A stretch of 64,000 nucleotides of DNA from Phytoactinopolyspora mesophila. GTDB lineage: Bacteria; Actinomycetota; Actinomycetes; Jiangellales; Jiangellaceae. Location of the stretch: assembly GCF_010122465.1 (NCBI RefSeq), contig NZ_WLZY01000006.1:248001-312000 (forward strand), written 5' to 3'. The notes under the pieces are model-generated. The model was not told the DNA's origin. It did no database searches and saw only the letters and a list, made by a program, of their open reading frames with translations. Made by a program: the position numbers and the translations under genes. Shown one piece after another: positions 22,892-32,000 of this stretch. The stretch's first letter is position 1. Each line of letters begins with the position of its first letter.

Positions 22892-23042
22892 GTTTCTCTG
22901 TGCCTTCTTTGATGTCGGTCGGGACACGGCGGCCTTTCGCCTCCTCCGCGGGCGTCTCATCCGCGGGACGCGAAGCCACCGGGGCCGGAGCCTCGTTCTC
23001 GATGTTTCGTTCCGGGTGCTGGCCTTTGTATTTGCCGCCCAT
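22869..23042 (-). CDS. 57-residue hydrophilic stress-cluster protein
   Basis: A short gene on the minus strand with ATG at 23042, preceded by GGGAGA seven to eight bases upstream, and TGA at 22869-22871. The product starts MGGKYKGQHPERNIENEAP, continues with A/P/E-rich sequence (ADETPAEEAKGRRVPTDIKE) and ends KLKDDNPR. It is very polar and probably disordered. Third codon positions are mostly G or C. It is convergent with and overlaps the SDR gene by 23 bases, so the two transcripts are partly antisense. A SigB-like GCAT-N15-GGGTAT lies upstream. No family recognised; the coding call rests on the ribosome site, codon bias and promoter. Confidence 0.65.
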   Translation of the reverse strand: MGGKYKGQHPERNIENEAPAPVASRPADETPAEEAKGRRVPTDIKEGTEKLKDDNPR

Positions 23043-23097
23043 GATGTCTCCCTATGTCAGTTGCGCCACGAATGAACGACGAGTCCGGCGTATTCCG

Positions 23098-23122
23098 ATA
23101 CCCCGCCCTGACGATCGCATGC
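23098..23122 (-). promoter_or_regulatory. SigB-like promoter for the 57-aa gene
   Basis: On the minus strand GCAT (23122-23119), 15 bases, then GGGTAT (23103-23098) match the GNNT-N14-16-GGGTAC/T stress-sigma consensus. The ATG is about 55 bases downstream. Confidence 0.45.
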
Positions 23123-23180
23123 AAGGGAACCGTGACTCGGAGAAGCCAGCTGGTGCGGTGTGCTGATGCCGCCTGTGGCT

Positions 23181-23205
23181 GTTTCGGACGTGTCCCGGCG
23201 GGTAG
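23181..23205 (+). promoter_or_regulatory. SigB/SigF-type promoter for the DUF892 gene
   Basis: GTTT (23181-23184), 15 bases and GGGTAG (23200-23205), 38 bases before the DUF892 start codon, match the alternative stress sigma promoter of actinobacteria well. Confidence 0.6.
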
Positions 23206-23243
23206 TGCGGGGAGAAGTACACATCACCAGGGGAGGAGTTGCG

Positions 23244-23720
23244 ATGAACAACCGGGAACGAGTGATCTCTTGGCTCAACGACGCCTACGCGATGGAACAA
23301 GCTCTGGAGGAGAATCTCAAGCGCCACGCTGATGACGCCAAGGACGACGAAGAGGTGAGATCGCGCATACAACAGCACATTCAGGAGACCCGCCATCAGG
23401 CGGAGACGGTCCGTGGCTGCATCGAGTCGATGGGCGGTGAGGTTTCCAGAACGAAGAGCGTCCTGGCGGGAATGTTCGGCGGAATGCAGGGTATGGCGAA
23501 CCGGTTCGTCGAAGACACGATGCTGAAGAACGCGATCGCCGACTATGCTGCCGAACATTTCGAGATCGCCTCGTACAAAGCGCTGATCGCGGCTTGCAAG
23601 GAGATCGGCGAAGACGAAGTGGCGGAGAAGCTGACCAATATTCTGCACGAGGAAGAAGAAATGGCCGCGTTCATCGAAGAGAAGCTCTCCGGAGCTGTCC
23701 AGCATGCGATGTCCGGCTGA
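23244..23720 (+). CDS. DUF892 ferritin-like protein (YciE/YciF family)
   Basis: 158 residues from ATG 23244, which follows GGGAGGAG; the open frame extends to 23160 without support. The four-helix ferritin-like fold of DUF892 is evident: VISWLNDAYAMEQALEENL, QQHIQETRHQAETVRGCIE, AAEHFEIASYKALIAACKE and ILHEEEEMAAFIEEKL. These supply the repeated E and ExxH ligands of a di-iron centre. DUF892 proteins are general-stress proteins (osmotic, oxidative). The SigB-like promoter just upstream agrees. Confidence 0.9.
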   Translation: MNNRERVISWLNDAYAMEQALEENLKRHADDAKDDEEVRSRIQQHIQETRHQAETVRGCIESMGGEVSRTKSVLAGMFGGMQGMANRFVEDTMLKNAIADYAAEHFEIASYKALIAACKEIGEDEVAEKLTNILHEEEEMAAFIEEKLSGAVQHAMSG

Positions 23721-23898
23721 GCGCAGAAGGTGACCGCAACACAGAGTGTCTTCGACGGATACGACCTCATACCGCAGGGCAGGGCGACCACAACTGGGAC
23801 CATCGCACGCGTCGATCGGTCTCGGACGCCCCAGATATGCTGGAACCGGTCGAGAGCAGGGGATGATGTCCTCGAGTGCGCTTGCGGGAGGTTGACCC

Positions 23899-24405
23899 AT
23901 GACACAGCGCAAACCGGCAGGTATGGGGTTCGAATCGTGGATCGATCGGCAGATCCGCGAGGCGGAAGAACGTGGTGAGTTCGATGATCTTCCGGGCGCG
24001 GGTAAGCCTCTGACCAATCTCGGCCGGTCTAACGATGAGATGTGGTGGATCCGGGAGAAGCTCGAACGGGAAGGGCTATCCACCGATGCGGTTCTGCCCA
24101 CGCCGTTGAAGTTGCGCAAAGAGGTCGACCAATTGCCGGAGATCGTGCGTGGGCTGCCGACAGAGGACGACGTACGCGCCGCTGTGGAAGAGGTCAACGA
24201 GCGGATCAAGGCGTACTGGCGAGACCCGTCGAGTTCGATGGGCCCCCAGGTGCCGGTGGCACCAGCGGACGTGGAGAAGGTCGTGGAGCGGTGGCGCGCC
24301 GAACGTGCCGGCAGCGCCGGGAACCAACCCGAGCCCGTACCTGAGCCCTCGGCGCCGGCACAGCCCAAACCCCGGCGGCGCTGGTGGAAAAGATCGGGCG
24401 GCTGA
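23899..24405 (+). CDS. DUF1992 (DnaJ homologue subfamily C member 28-like) protein
   Basis: 168 residues. The opening FESWIDRQIREAEERGEFDD and LPGAGKPL is the DUF1992 signature shared with human DNAJC28, although no J domain is present. The middle is helical, and the C-terminal 35 residues are proline-rich then basic (PKPRRRWWKRSGG), possibly disordered or nucleic-acid binding. GGGAGG at 23887-23892 is the ribosome site. It ends three bases from the convergent TPR gene. Function is unknown in bacteria. Confidence 0.85.
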   Translation: MTQRKPAGMGFESWIDRQIREAEERGEFDDLPGAGKPLTNLGRSNDEMWWIREKLEREGLSTDAVLPTPLKLRKEVDQLPEIVRGLPTEDDVRAAVEEVNERIKAYWRDPSSSMGPQVPVAPADVEKVVERWRAERAGSAGNQPEPVPEPSAPAQPKPRRRWWKRSGG

Positions 24406-24408
24406 ACG

Positions 24409-25488
24409 CTACGTCTCGGCTTCGCCGCGGATGCCGGCCAGTGTTTTGGTGACGTGGTCGAGTTCACCCAGGTACGGGTCCGGTGTCCTGGCGGCGAGTT
24501 TGCCAAGTATCTGCTGTGCTTGTCCCAGCTTCCGCTCGGCGGTATCGAAGTCGTCGGCATGAAGGGAGCAGGTGCCCAGCAGCTTGAGCGTGGTGGCCAG
24601 ATCCGGCAGGTAGTCCGGATCCATCTCTACCAACGACCACAGGCGCGTTTCGGCCTCCGACGCGTACGTGAAGGCGCTTCGGTAGTTGCCGAGCGACAGG
24701 CAGGTGCCGCCAAGTCTGAGGGCGATGCTGGCGTAGATCGAAACGGAGGCGACGGGCTCGAGCTGTGCGAGGCGCTCGCACACGTCGTAGGCCTCGCGCA
24801 GAGCGGCGAACGAGTCGTCCGGGTGCGTGAAGGTGAGGCTGAGCGCTTCCAGCGCTTGCGCCAGCTGGAGTAAGGACAACGCGTCCGAGTCTTCGGCCAC
24901 CTGCCGGAAGATGTGCACCGACTCGGTGAACGCTCCTACCGCCTGGGTTGGTCCTTCGACGCTGGCCAGATTGTGGCCGTGGACCTTCAACGCCGCTGCC
25001 AACCTGGACGCATGGGCGGCGGGAGAGTGCTCGACCGCCGCCGTCAGCACGGCGACCAGTTGCTCGGATGCTGCCAGCGCATCGGACAACGAGCGGCCGT
25101 TCGCGCGGTCCTCTAGCTCGCCCAACTGGGCTTCGCTGGGTTTCCGGTCAGGTTCAGCCGCCTGGACCTTCGGTGTGGGTTCGCCCCCGGCGACTCGCTG
25201 CAGATCCGCCATGAAGTCGCTGAGCTCGAGATGGAAGCCGGGGTCACCAGCCGCGGCCTGTTCCAAGGTGGCCATCAGCTCTTCCAGGACATCGTCGCTG
25301 ATCTGGTCTTCGCCGACCTCGACGCGTAGCCGTTCGAGATTGGGGTCGTCGCCCAGTTTGGCGAACACCGCTGCCCGCAGACCGTCGAGACTGGTCTTCT
25401 CGTGGGTAGACAGATGGAGGCCGGCGGTATTGAAGCTGCGCATCAACAGCAGTGTGGCCATGGCGGAGGCGAGTGGGGCACGTGCCAC
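24409..25488 (-). CDS. Tetratricopeptide-repeat protein
   Basis: 359 residues, cytoplasmic, all helical. The C-terminal 230 residues read as consecutive TPR-like helix pairs (ALSLLQLAQALEALSLTF, YASIALRLGGTCLSLGNYRSAF, DLATTLKLLGTCSLHADDFDTAE). They resemble the TPR blocks of large actinobacterial regulatory proteins, but no NTPase or DNA-binding domain is attached. The N-terminal 100 residues (KTSLDGLRAAVFAKLGDD) resemble small regulatory modules near CHAT/TPR genes. The start is uncertain: GTG 25488 or ATG codons within the next 45 bases. Likely a protein-interaction scaffold. Confidence 0.7.
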   Translation of the reverse strand: MARAPLASAMATLLLMRSFNTAGLHLSTHEKTSLDGLRAAVFAKLGDDPNLERLRVEVGEDQISDDVLEELMATLEQAAAGDPGFHLELSDFMADLQRVAGGEPTPKVQAAEPDRKPSEAQLGELEDRANGRSLSDALAASEQLVAVLTAAVEHSPAAHASRLAAALKVHGHNLASVEGPTQAVGAFTESVHIFRQVAEDSDALSLLQLAQALEALSLTFTHPDDSFAALREAYDVCERLAQLEPVASVSIYASIALRLGGTCLSLGNYRSAFTYASEAETRLWSLVEMDPDYLPDLATTLKLLGTCSLHADDFDTAERKLGQAQQILGKLAARTPDPYLGELDHVTKTLAGIRGEAET

Positions 25489-25693
25489 GGCTGGTCTCCA
25501 AACGCTGACAGTCGGAGATCAATTCATACCGCACGATATCGGGGCCCACAACTCCATCGGCGATGTGGCGCAGATCGGCCGTCCGGGGCGGCGCGAACGG
25601 GAGCGCAAGGGTTTGCGAACATGGTCATGAGGTATAGATCCGGGGCGAGGTCCGTTCCGTGTGACATCTTGACCGGTGACGAAGGAGTGACAG

Positions 25694-27271
25694 GTGCCGT
25701 GCGATCGATCCATCCTCACCACCACTGACCGGACCATACGGCGTGGACGCGTCGAGCGTACGGGCAATGCGCAGGAGTACTACTCGCTGCGGTACGCGTC
25801 GGGCGAGGCGCACATAGTCCGCACCGACCTGGGTGGTCGCCGGACCGGCTCGCTGGGCCGAAGCCTGGGTTACATCGCCCATGTCACCGATGTCCAGTTG
25901 CTTGATGTCCAGTCACCGGCCCGGCTGGAGGCCGTCCACGAACTCGGTGACCGGCCGGACGTGGGGCCGTTGCTGCCGATGTGGCGCCCTCAGGAACTGC
26001 TCGCCGCACACGCTACCGACGCATTGGTACGCACCCTCAACGCAGCCCGGATCAGCCCGCTCACCGGTGCCTCCCTCGACCTGGCGTTGACGACTGGAGA
26101 CAACGTCGACAACATGCAGTGGAACGAGGTCCAGGCCTACCTGGGGCTGCTCTCCGGTGGGCCCGTATCGATGGACTCCGGCGGAACGGCCTACGAGGGC
26201 GTGCAGGACGGAGCTGTCACCTGGGCGTGGGATCCGGAACGTGCCGACTCAGCCTGGGCGCTGGATCACGGCTTCCCGCCAGTGCCCGGGCTTGTCGAGG
26301 CTGGTCTGCGGCGCTTCACCGCCGCTGGATTCGACGTGCCCTGGTTGACCTGTTACGGCAATCACGACGGGTTGGTGCAGGGCAGAACCCGGATCACCGC
26401 CGAACTCGCAAAGATCATGATCGGCGAACGCAAGGTCTACGGCTTCCCGGCAGGGGAGCTGGGCGACTTCGTGCGGGACCCGCTGCCGTTGTTTTCCGGG
26501 CCGGCCCGGGCGGTCGACGCGAGCGAGGACCGCCGGCCGGTGGAGCGGCCGGAGTTCGTCCGCGCGCACTTCGACGAAGGTGGCTTGCCCGACGGGCATG
26601 GTTTCACCAAGAAGAACCTGGACACCGGCACCGCGTACTACGCCTATGACGGCATATCCGGCGTCCGGATCATCGTCCTGGACACCACCAATCCGGGTGG
26701 TCACTACGAAGGCAGTATCGACGAGACACAGCTGGCCTGGCTCCAGCGACGCCTGTCGGAGGTGCACGGCGGGTCCGACGATCGACTGGTCGTGATCGCC
26801 TCACATCATCCGCGCAGCAGCATGACCAACACACTTCCGGTGCCTCCCGGACACGCTGATGCCGGCCGCCGAGTGCTTGGCGACGAGCTGGCGGCAACGC
26901 TGGAGCGATTCCCGAACGTCGTGGCCTGGGTCAGTGGACACACTCATCGTCACCACGTACGCCCGTGGCGGCACGCCAAAGGCGGCTTCTGGGAGATCAC
27001 CACCGGCTCGGTGATGGAATGGCCGAGCCAGGCGCGGCTGCTGGAGATCGTCGAGAACGACGACGAGACGCTCTCGCTCGTCTCCACCATCGTCGACCAC
27101 TCCGCGCCGGTCACGCCTGAGGGGATCGATACACCGGACGGACTAGCCGCATGGCACCGCGAACTCGCGGCGAACAGCCCGTACAGCGTGGGCGGTGTGG
27201 ATGCAGGGGGAGAACCGACGGATCGCAACGTCGAGCTGGTGCTGGCCGATCCCCGGGTACGCGGCCGATGA
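25694..27271 (+). CDS. Metallophosphoesterase, TIGR03767 (PPA1498) type
   Basis: 525 residues from GTG 25694, preceded by GAAGGAG six bases upstream. Calcineurin-like metal-binding motifs occur in order: HVTDVQLLD (D-x-Q replacing the usual D-x-H), TTGDNVDN, CYGNHDGL, IASHHPRSS and SGHTHRHHV. The length and DVQ variant fit the TIGR03767 actinobacterial family. There is no signal peptide by eye. The phosphoester substrate is unknown. It is divergent from the TPR gene with a 205-base gap that must carry its promoter. Confidence 0.85.
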   Translation: MPCDRSILTTTDRTIRRGRVERTGNAQEYYSLRYASGEAHIVRTDLGGRRTGSLGRSLGYIAHVTDVQLLDVQSPARLEAVHELGDRPDVGPLLPMWRPQELLAAHATDALVRTLNAARISPLTGASLDLALTTGDNVDNMQWNEVQAYLGLLSGGPVSMDSGGTAYEGVQDGAVTWAWDPERADSAWALDHGFPPVPGLVEAGLRRFTAAGFDVPWLTCYGNHDGLVQGRTRITAELAKIMIGERKVYGFPAGELGDFVRDPLPLFSGPARAVDASEDRRPVERPEFVRAHFDEGGLPDGHGFTKKNLDTGTAYYAYDGISGVRIIVLDTTNPGGHYEGSIDETQLAWLQRRLSEVHGGSDDRLVVIASHHPRSSMTNTLPVPPGHADAGRRVLGDELAATLERFPNVVAWVSGHTHRHHVRPWRHAKGGFWEITTGSVMEWPSQARLLEIVENDDETLSLVSTIVDHSAPVTPEGIDTPDGLAAWHRELAANSPYSVGGVDAGGEPTDRNVELVLADPRVRGR

Positions 27272-27290
27272 TGGTCTGCTCGCGGGGCCC

Positions 27291-27319
27291 TTTTCCCGGA
27301 TCGCGAGTGGTGGGATAAT
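27291..27319 (+). promoter_or_regulatory. Possible promoter for the small gene and frdABCD
   Basis: GATAAT (27314-27319) is a strong -10. TTTTCC, 17 bases upstream (27291-27296), is a weak -35. It lies directly after the metallophosphoesterase and ahead of the small gene and frd operon. Confidence 0.4.
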
Positions 27320-27356
27320 GAGTCAAACTGCGTGACGCCCAGCCAATTGTCGAGGG

Positions 27357-27602
27357 ATGTGGTGGGCGATGACAGTCACGAGCGACCGCTTCACAGCGAA
27401 GCTTGCGCCTTGTGGGCGCATCCAGGGCGGGGAACACCGCGAAAGCCGGGACGAGCAGGGTTTGTCCAACGACGAAACCCGGTTCACGTGCGGCTGCAGG
27501 ACCAGCCGTGAGGAGTACCACGACGGCAGCATCGAGCACGTGGTGATCCGACACGACGGCAAGCTGCTGAGCCACGAAACGATCGGCGAACGCGGGGCCT
27601 GA
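27357..27602 (+). CDS. Small protein preceding the frd operon (hypothetical)
   Basis: 81 residues from ATG 27357, or 77 from ATG 27369 (MTVTSDRF). It has three cysteines, with one CxC in FTCGCRTSREEYHDGS, and ends RHDGKLLSHETIGERGA. No membrane segment. The distance to frdA is 15 bases, so it is probably the first gene of the frd operon. The Cys and acidic residues suggest metal or thiol chemistry, but I know no characterised relative; an assembly or accessory role for the Frd complex is only a guess. Confidence 0.6.
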   Translation: MWWAMTVTSDRFTAKLAPCGRIQGGEHRESRDEQGLSNDETRFTCGCRTSREEYHDGSIEHVVIRHDGKLLSHETIGERGA

Positions 27603-27617
27603 CGCCCCGGGGTGCCC

Positions 27618-29360
27618 ATGACGACGGCACACGATGTCGTCCTCGTCGGCGGCGGCGGAGCAGGCCTACGCGCTGCTATTGCCGTCGCCGAGATGAACCT
27701 TGATCTTGACGTCGCGATCGTCTCGAAGGTCTACCCGATGCGTAGTCATACGGTGTCGGCCGAGGGCGGGGCGGCCGGCGTCGTCGGTAAGGACGACAGC
27801 CTCGATGAGCATGCTTATGACACCGTCTCGGGCAGTGATTGGCTCGCCGACCAGGACGCGGTAGAACTGTTCGTCGAGGAAGCACCGCGTGAGCTGCTCC
27901 GTCTTGAACACTGGGGTTGCCCTTGGAGCCGTGAGCCGGACGGACATATCGCGGTGCGCCCGTTCGGCGGCATGAAGAAGAAGCGCACCTGGTTCGCCGC
28001 GGACAAAACCGGCTTCCACATGCTGCACACGCTGTTCCAGACGTCGCTGAAGTACGGCACGATCCACCGTTACGACGAGTGGTTCGTCACCAAGCTGCTG
28101 GTCGACGACGGCCGGGTGCAGGGCGTCGTCGCGATCGAACTGTCGACCGGCCGGATTGAGACCATCACCGCCAAGGCGGTGATCCTTGCCACCGGCGGCT
28201 GCGGACGAGTCTTTCCGTTCACCACGAACGCGGCGATCAAGACCGGCGACGGCATGTCGTTGGCCTACCTTGCCGGCGCGCCGCTCAAAGACATGGAATT
28301 CGTGCAGTACCACCCGACCGGCCTGCCATTCACCGGCATCCTGATCACGGAGGCCGCCCGTGCCGAGGGCGGCTGGCTGCTCAATTCTGAAGGCTACCGC
28401 TACCTGCAGGACTATGACCTCGGTAGACCGGAGCCGACGGCAGTGATGCGCAGCATGGAACTCGGGCCTCGTGACCGGCTTTCGCAGGCGTTCGTCCACG
28501 AGGTGGAGAAGGGACGCGCCATCGACACGCCGTACGGGCCGGTGGTCAACCTCGATCTGCGCCACCTTGGGAAGGAGGTCATCGATAACAAGATCCCGTT
28601 CGTCCGCGAGCTATGTCTCAAGTACCAGAACGTTGACCCTGCCACCGAACTCGTCCATGTCCGGCCGGTCGTCCACTACATGATGGGTGGGGTCCATACC
28701 GACATCGACGGCACAACGCCGATCGACGGTCTGTACGCCGCTGGTGAGGTGGGATGCGTGAGCATCAACGGGGCCAACCGGCTGGGCTCGAACTCGTTGC
28801 CGGAGCTGCTGGTCTTCGGCGCGCGGGCCGGTCGGGCCGCCGCCGGGTACGCGGCGAGCGCTCCGGGACCCAGCCGCGCCGGTCTCGCCCAGGCCGACGA
28901 CGAGCACCGGCGGATCTGGCGCGATCTGAGAGGCAGGCGTAGACACAGCGCCGAGAGGATCGCGGATATTCGGGAGGAGATGCAGCACACGATGGAGGGC
29001 TGCGCAGGCATCTACCGGTCCGGCGACTCGCTCACCAAGGCGGTCGACTCGCTGCGCGAGTTACAGGCGCGGCTCGGGGAAGCAACGCTCGACGACCGAA
29101 CCGCCACGTTCAACACCGAACTGCCGGCCCTCCTCGAGCTGTCGGCGATGCTCGATGTCGCTGAGACGATCGTCCAGTCGGCCCTGCGTCGCGAAGAGTC
29201 GCGAGGTGCGCACCAGCGCACAGACCATCCGGCGCGTGACAACGAACGCTTCTTGGCTCATTCGCTTGCGTCGCGGGCGGCGGACGGTTCGTGCCACGTG
29301 ACGTACCTGCCGGTCACCATCACCCGATGGCCGGTGGGCGAACGCGTTTACGGGAGGTGA
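27618..29360 (+). CDS. frdA: Fumarate reductase/succinate dehydrogenase flavoprotein subunit
   Basis: 580 residues from ATG 27618 (GTG 27612 is possible). Visible are the FAD site [16 protein letters not shown], the covalent-FAD histidine in [10 protein letters not shown], the substrate region [24 protein letters not shown] with the catalytic arginine, and the C-terminal [17 protein letters not shown]. The [16 protein letters not shown] motif and the four-subunit context favour the fumarate reductase (FrdABCD) branch, as in mycobacteria; direction of catalysis cannot be read from sequence. First of four tightly packed genes. Confidence 0.92.
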   Translation: MTTAHDVVLVGGGGAGLRAAIAVAEMNLDLDVAIVSKVYPMRSHTVSAEGGAAGVVGKDDSLDEHAYDTVSGSDWLADQDAVELFVEEAPRELLRLEHWGCPWSREPDGHIAVRPFGGMKKKRTWFAADKTGFHMLHTLFQTSLKYGTIHRYDEWFVTKLLVDDGRVQGVVAIELSTGRIETITAKAVILATGGCGRVFPFTTNAAIKTGDGMSLAYLAGAPLKDMEFVQYHPTGLPFTGILITEAARAEGGWLLNSEGYRYLQDYDLGRPEPTAVMRSMELGPRDRLSQAFVHEVEKGRAIDTPYGPVVNLDLRHLGKEVIDNKIPFVRELCLKYQNVDPATELVHVRPVVHYMMGGVHTDIDGTTPIDGLYAAGEVGCVSINGANRLGSNSLPELLVFGARAGRAAAGYAASAPGPSRAGLAQADDEHRRIWRDLRGRRRHSAERIADIREEMQHTMEGCAGIYRSGDSLTKAVDSLRELQARLGEATLDDRTATFNTELPALLELSAMLDVAETIVQSALRREESRGAHQRTDHPARDNERFLAHSLASRAADGSCHVTYLPVTITRWPVGERVYGR

Positions 29361-29367
29361 GCATCCG

Positions 29368-30111
29368 GTGGCTGAATCCATCACCTTGGAGGTGACGCGT
29401 TACCAGCACGACGTGGACGACGAGCCTTGGACGCAGGAGTACGATATCCCGCTGCGTGAGAACTGGGTGGTTCTGGACGGGCTCAACCACATCAAGGACC
29501 GTTTGGACGGGACTTTGTCGTACCGGTGGTCGTGCCGGATGGGAATCTGTGGCAGCTGCGGCATGATGGTCAACGGCGAGCCGCAGCTGACCTGCGCGGC
29601 ATTCCTGTTCGACTATGCGCCCGGGCCGATTCGGGTGGAGCCCTTGGCCAACTTCCCGGTGGTTCGGGATCTCATCGTCGATATCGGCGACTTCATGGAG
29701 AAACTGCCGCGGGTCTCGCCGTGGATCGTGCGTGAGGAGGAACAGCCGACCTCGGAGGGCGAGTATCTGCAGACGCCGGCCGAACTCGACGAGTACAAGC
29801 AATACAGCATGTGCATCAACTGCATGTTGTGCTATTCGGCGTGCCCCGTCTACGGGATCGACCCCGACTTCGTGGGGCCGGCAGCGATCGCATTGGCCCA
29901 GCGCTACAACCTCGACTCCCGGGACGAGGGTGCCGCCGAGCGACTCGAGACGTTGATCCATCCGGACGGTCTGTGGGCCTGTACCTACGTCGGCGAGTGC
30001 ACGACGGCCTGCCCCAAGGATGTCGACCCGGCCGGTGCCATTCAACGTTACAAGCTGAGCGCCGCCATCGAGACGGCCAAGTCCTATCTGTTGCCGGGAC
30101 GCGAGTCATGA
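29368..30111 (+). CDS. frdB: Fumarate reductase/succinate dehydrogenase iron-sulfur subunit
   Basis: 247 residues from GTG 29368 with GGGAGG ten bases upstream. The [2Fe-2S] ligands are C56, C61, C64 and C76 in [16 protein letters not shown] and LTC. The C-terminal ferredoxin-like domain supplies [13 protein letters not shown] and [17 protein letters not shown] for the other two clusters. It passes electrons between the flavoprotein and the membrane quinone site. Its stop overlaps the frdC ATG (ATGA). Confidence 0.94.
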   Translation: MAESITLEVTRYQHDVDDEPWTQEYDIPLRENWVVLDGLNHIKDRLDGTLSYRWSCRMGICGSCGMMVNGEPQLTCAAFLFDYAPGPIRVEPLANFPVVRDLIVDIGDFMEKLPRVSPWIVREEEQPTSEGEYLQTPAELDEYKQYSMCINCMLCYSACPVYGIDPDFVGPAAIALAQRYNLDSRDEGAAERLETLIHPDGLWACTYVGECTTACPKDVDPAGAIQRYKLSAAIETAKSYLLPGRES

Positions 30112-30509
30112 CCGGCGTGCCTGCTCGGCCGCGTGGGTACCGGCAGCAGCCGTCGCTCTGGTGGTGGATGCACAAGCGCTCGTACACGCTGTTCATCCTT
30201 CGTGAGCTGAGTTCGGTCTTCGTTGCCTGGTTCGTCCTGTTCCTCCTGCTGTTGGTCTACGCGGTCGCGGGAGGAGCGGAGCGGTACCAAAGCTTTCTGG
30301 ACTCGGCGGCGAACCCGGTGGTGATCGGCCTCAATGCCGTTGCGCTGGCCTTCGTGTGTCTTCATGTCGTCACGTGGTTCAATCTCACCCCACAGGCCAT
30401 GCCCGTACGTGTGCGTGGCCGACGGGTTCCGTCGGCGGTGATCGTTGGATCGGAATACCTCGCCCTGGCGATCGTGTCGGCTTTCGTGGCGTGGCTGGTG
30501 GTGGGCTAG
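30108..30509 (+). CDS. frdC: Fumarate reductase membrane anchor subunit C
   Basis: 133 residues from ATG 30108, which overlaps the frdB stop; the longer frame from 29811 is a shadow. The N-terminus [23 protein letters not shown] is the FrdC signature, followed by three membrane helices ([58 protein letters not shown]). It anchors FrdAB and forms part of the menaquinol site. Confidence 0.92.
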   Translation: MTGVPARPRGYRQQPSLWWWMHKRSYTLFILRELSSVFVAWFVLFLLLLVYAVAGGAERYQSFLDSAANPVVIGLNAVALAFVCLHVVTWFNLTPQAMPVRVRGRRVPSAVIVGSEYLALAIVSAFVAWLVVG

Positions 30510-30863
30510 ATGCCGAAACGACAGGTCGAGCCCTTCGCCTGGCTGGCGTTCAGCGCGGGTGGCGTGATGGCGGCGTTGTTCGTCCCGATGCTTCTCTTCC
30601 TCTTCGGGTTGGCGTTCCCCTTGGGCTGGATCTCGGCTCCGAGCCACCCGGAGCTATTGGACCTGCTGAGTCATCCCGTCAGCCGGATCGTTCTGCTTGG
30701 CGTCTGCGTACTGGCGTTGCTTCACTTCGCGCACCGCTTCCGGTACACACTGCACGATGGTCTGCAGTTGAAGGCGATGACTGGGGTGATCGGCGCGGCG
30801 TGTTACGGCTGCGCCGTCCTCGGCTCCGTAGCCGCGGCCTACCTGCTGGTGATCTACCTCTGA
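30510..30863 (+). CDS. frdD: Fumarate reductase membrane anchor subunit D
   Basis: 117 residues, starting on the base after the frdC stop. Three hydrophobic helices (GVMAALFVPMLLFLFGLAFP, ILLGVCVLALLHFAHRFRY, GAACYGCAVLGSVAAAYLLV) and the N-terminal PFAWLAFSAGG match FrdD. Heme ligands are not expected in this subgroup. It completes the complex. Confidence 0.9.
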   Translation: MPKRQVEPFAWLAFSAGGVMAALFVPMLLFLFGLAFPLGWISAPSHPELLDLLSHPVSRIVLLGVCVLALLHFAHRFRYTLHDGLQLKAMTGVIGAACYGCAVLGSVAAAYLLVIYL

Positions 30864-30920
30864 GATGGTCCGGTGCGGGCGGGCTTTGCTGCGACTTGGG
30901 GTCTGGAACTTCGATTCGGC

Positions 30921-30936
30921 GCTAAATCGATATAGC
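30921..30936. promoter_or_regulatory. LacI-type operator (autoregulation)
   Basis: GCTAAATCGATATAGC is a 16-bp palindrome with one mismatched pair, about 50 bases before the lacI ATG. It lies in the 17-base spacer between a weak -35 (TTCGAT, 30910-30915) and a -10 (TAGCCT, 30933-30938). The core TAAATCGATATA recurs, with one change, upstream of the ABC transporter operon at 38162-38173, so both are probably sites for this regulator. Confidence 0.6.
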
Positions 30937-30984
30937 CTCATCTTGCTGCCATCTCGCGGCAGCCGGCTATCTGAAGGGGGTCCG

Positions 30985-31977
30985 ATGGCGCATCCGCCGA
31001 GCATCAAGGATGTTGCGCGGGAAGCAGGTGTCTCGCCCACCTTAGCGAGTTTCGCGCTCAACGGACGTGAAGGTGTGGGGGAGAAGACGCGCCAGCGCAT
31101 CCTTGCTGTGGCCGCGGAGCTCGGCTATCGCGGAAATCCGTATGCCCGTGCGCTGCGAACCGGCAGCAGCAACTCCTTCGGACTGCTGATCCGCAACCTC
31201 GGTAACCCGATCTTCCTCGACGTCATCGCGGGTGCGCAGGAAGCCGCCATCGAATCGGAGACGACGGTCCTGGTGGCCGATTCGGACTACTCATTCGATC
31301 GCGAGCGCCAGCACATCGAGCGCTTCGCGGCCAACCGGGTCGACGGGCTCGCCATCGCGCCGGTTGGACCAGGGGAGTCGGTCGAGCTCTGGCACGAGCT
31401 GCGGCCGGGCGCTCCAACAGTGGTGCTTTACGCGACGGCGCAAGGCCTCGACAACGTGATTCGGGTGGGCCCCGACGCGCGGCGGGCGGTGCGCCTCGCC
31501 GTCGAGCACCTGGTCGAATATGGTCACCGGGACATCGCGTTCCTGACCGCGCCCCCGGAACTGATGGCCGACCATGATCGGCTGGCGGAGCTGGAAGTGG
31601 TGTGTGCCGAACTTGGTATCACCCCCCGCCCGGTCGCCACACTGCTCAATCTCACCGCGGTGACCGAGCGGACCACGAAGCTGCTGTCCGGCCCCGGCGC
31701 GCCCACCGCGGTGATCACCAACTCCGACTACACCGCGCACGGTGTGTATCTCGCCGCCCGCGAATGTGGCCTGGTCATCGGACGAGACCTCAGTGTGGTG
31801 GGGCACGACGACCTGCCGACGGCTGCCTTGCTGGACCCACCGCTCACCACCATCACGATGGACGGGCGCGCACTCGGCCGGGCACTGGTCGCGCGCCTGC
31901 GCCAGTCCGACCAGACCGACCATGCTGAATCGGTCGGCCTGGTCGTCCGGCGCTCGACGGGCCCCGCACCCAGCTGA
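30985..31977 (+). CDS. LacI-family transcriptional regulator (Ugp-like operon)
   Basis: 330 residues from ATG 30985; the frame is open from 30865, but the helix-turn-helix starts here (SIKDVAREAGVSPTLASFALNG), followed by the hinge helix KTRQRILAVAAELGYRGN. The rest is a periplasmic-binding-protein-like effector domain (VDGLAIAPVGP, HRDIAFLTAP, VVGHDDLPTAALLDPPLTTI). It is convergent with the ABC importer/glycerophosphodiesterase operon, whose promoter carries the same operator, so it likely represses that operon until a sugar- or glycerol-phosphate-like effector binds. Confidence 0.9.
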   Translation: MAHPPSIKDVAREAGVSPTLASFALNGREGVGEKTRQRILAVAAELGYRGNPYARALRTGSSNSFGLLIRNLGNPIFLDVIAGAQEAAIESETTVLVADSDYSFDRERQHIERFAANRVDGLAIAPVGPGESVELWHELRPGAPTVVLYATAQGLDNVIRVGPDARRAVRLAVEHLVEYGHRDIAFLTAPPELMADHDRLAELEVVCAELGITPRPVATLLNLTAVTERTTKLLSGPGAPTAVITNSDYTAHGVYLAARECGLVIGRDLSVVGHDDLPTAALLDPPLTTITMDGRALGRALVARLRQSDQTDHAESVGLVVRRSTGPAPS

Positions 31978-32000
31978 CGACGCGAGCTCGGCGCGTAGAA

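Noticed and set aside
23730-23978. 82-codon plus-strand frame before the DUF1992 gene
   Set aside because: No ribosome site, poor composition, and it overlaps the DUF1992 start in another frame.
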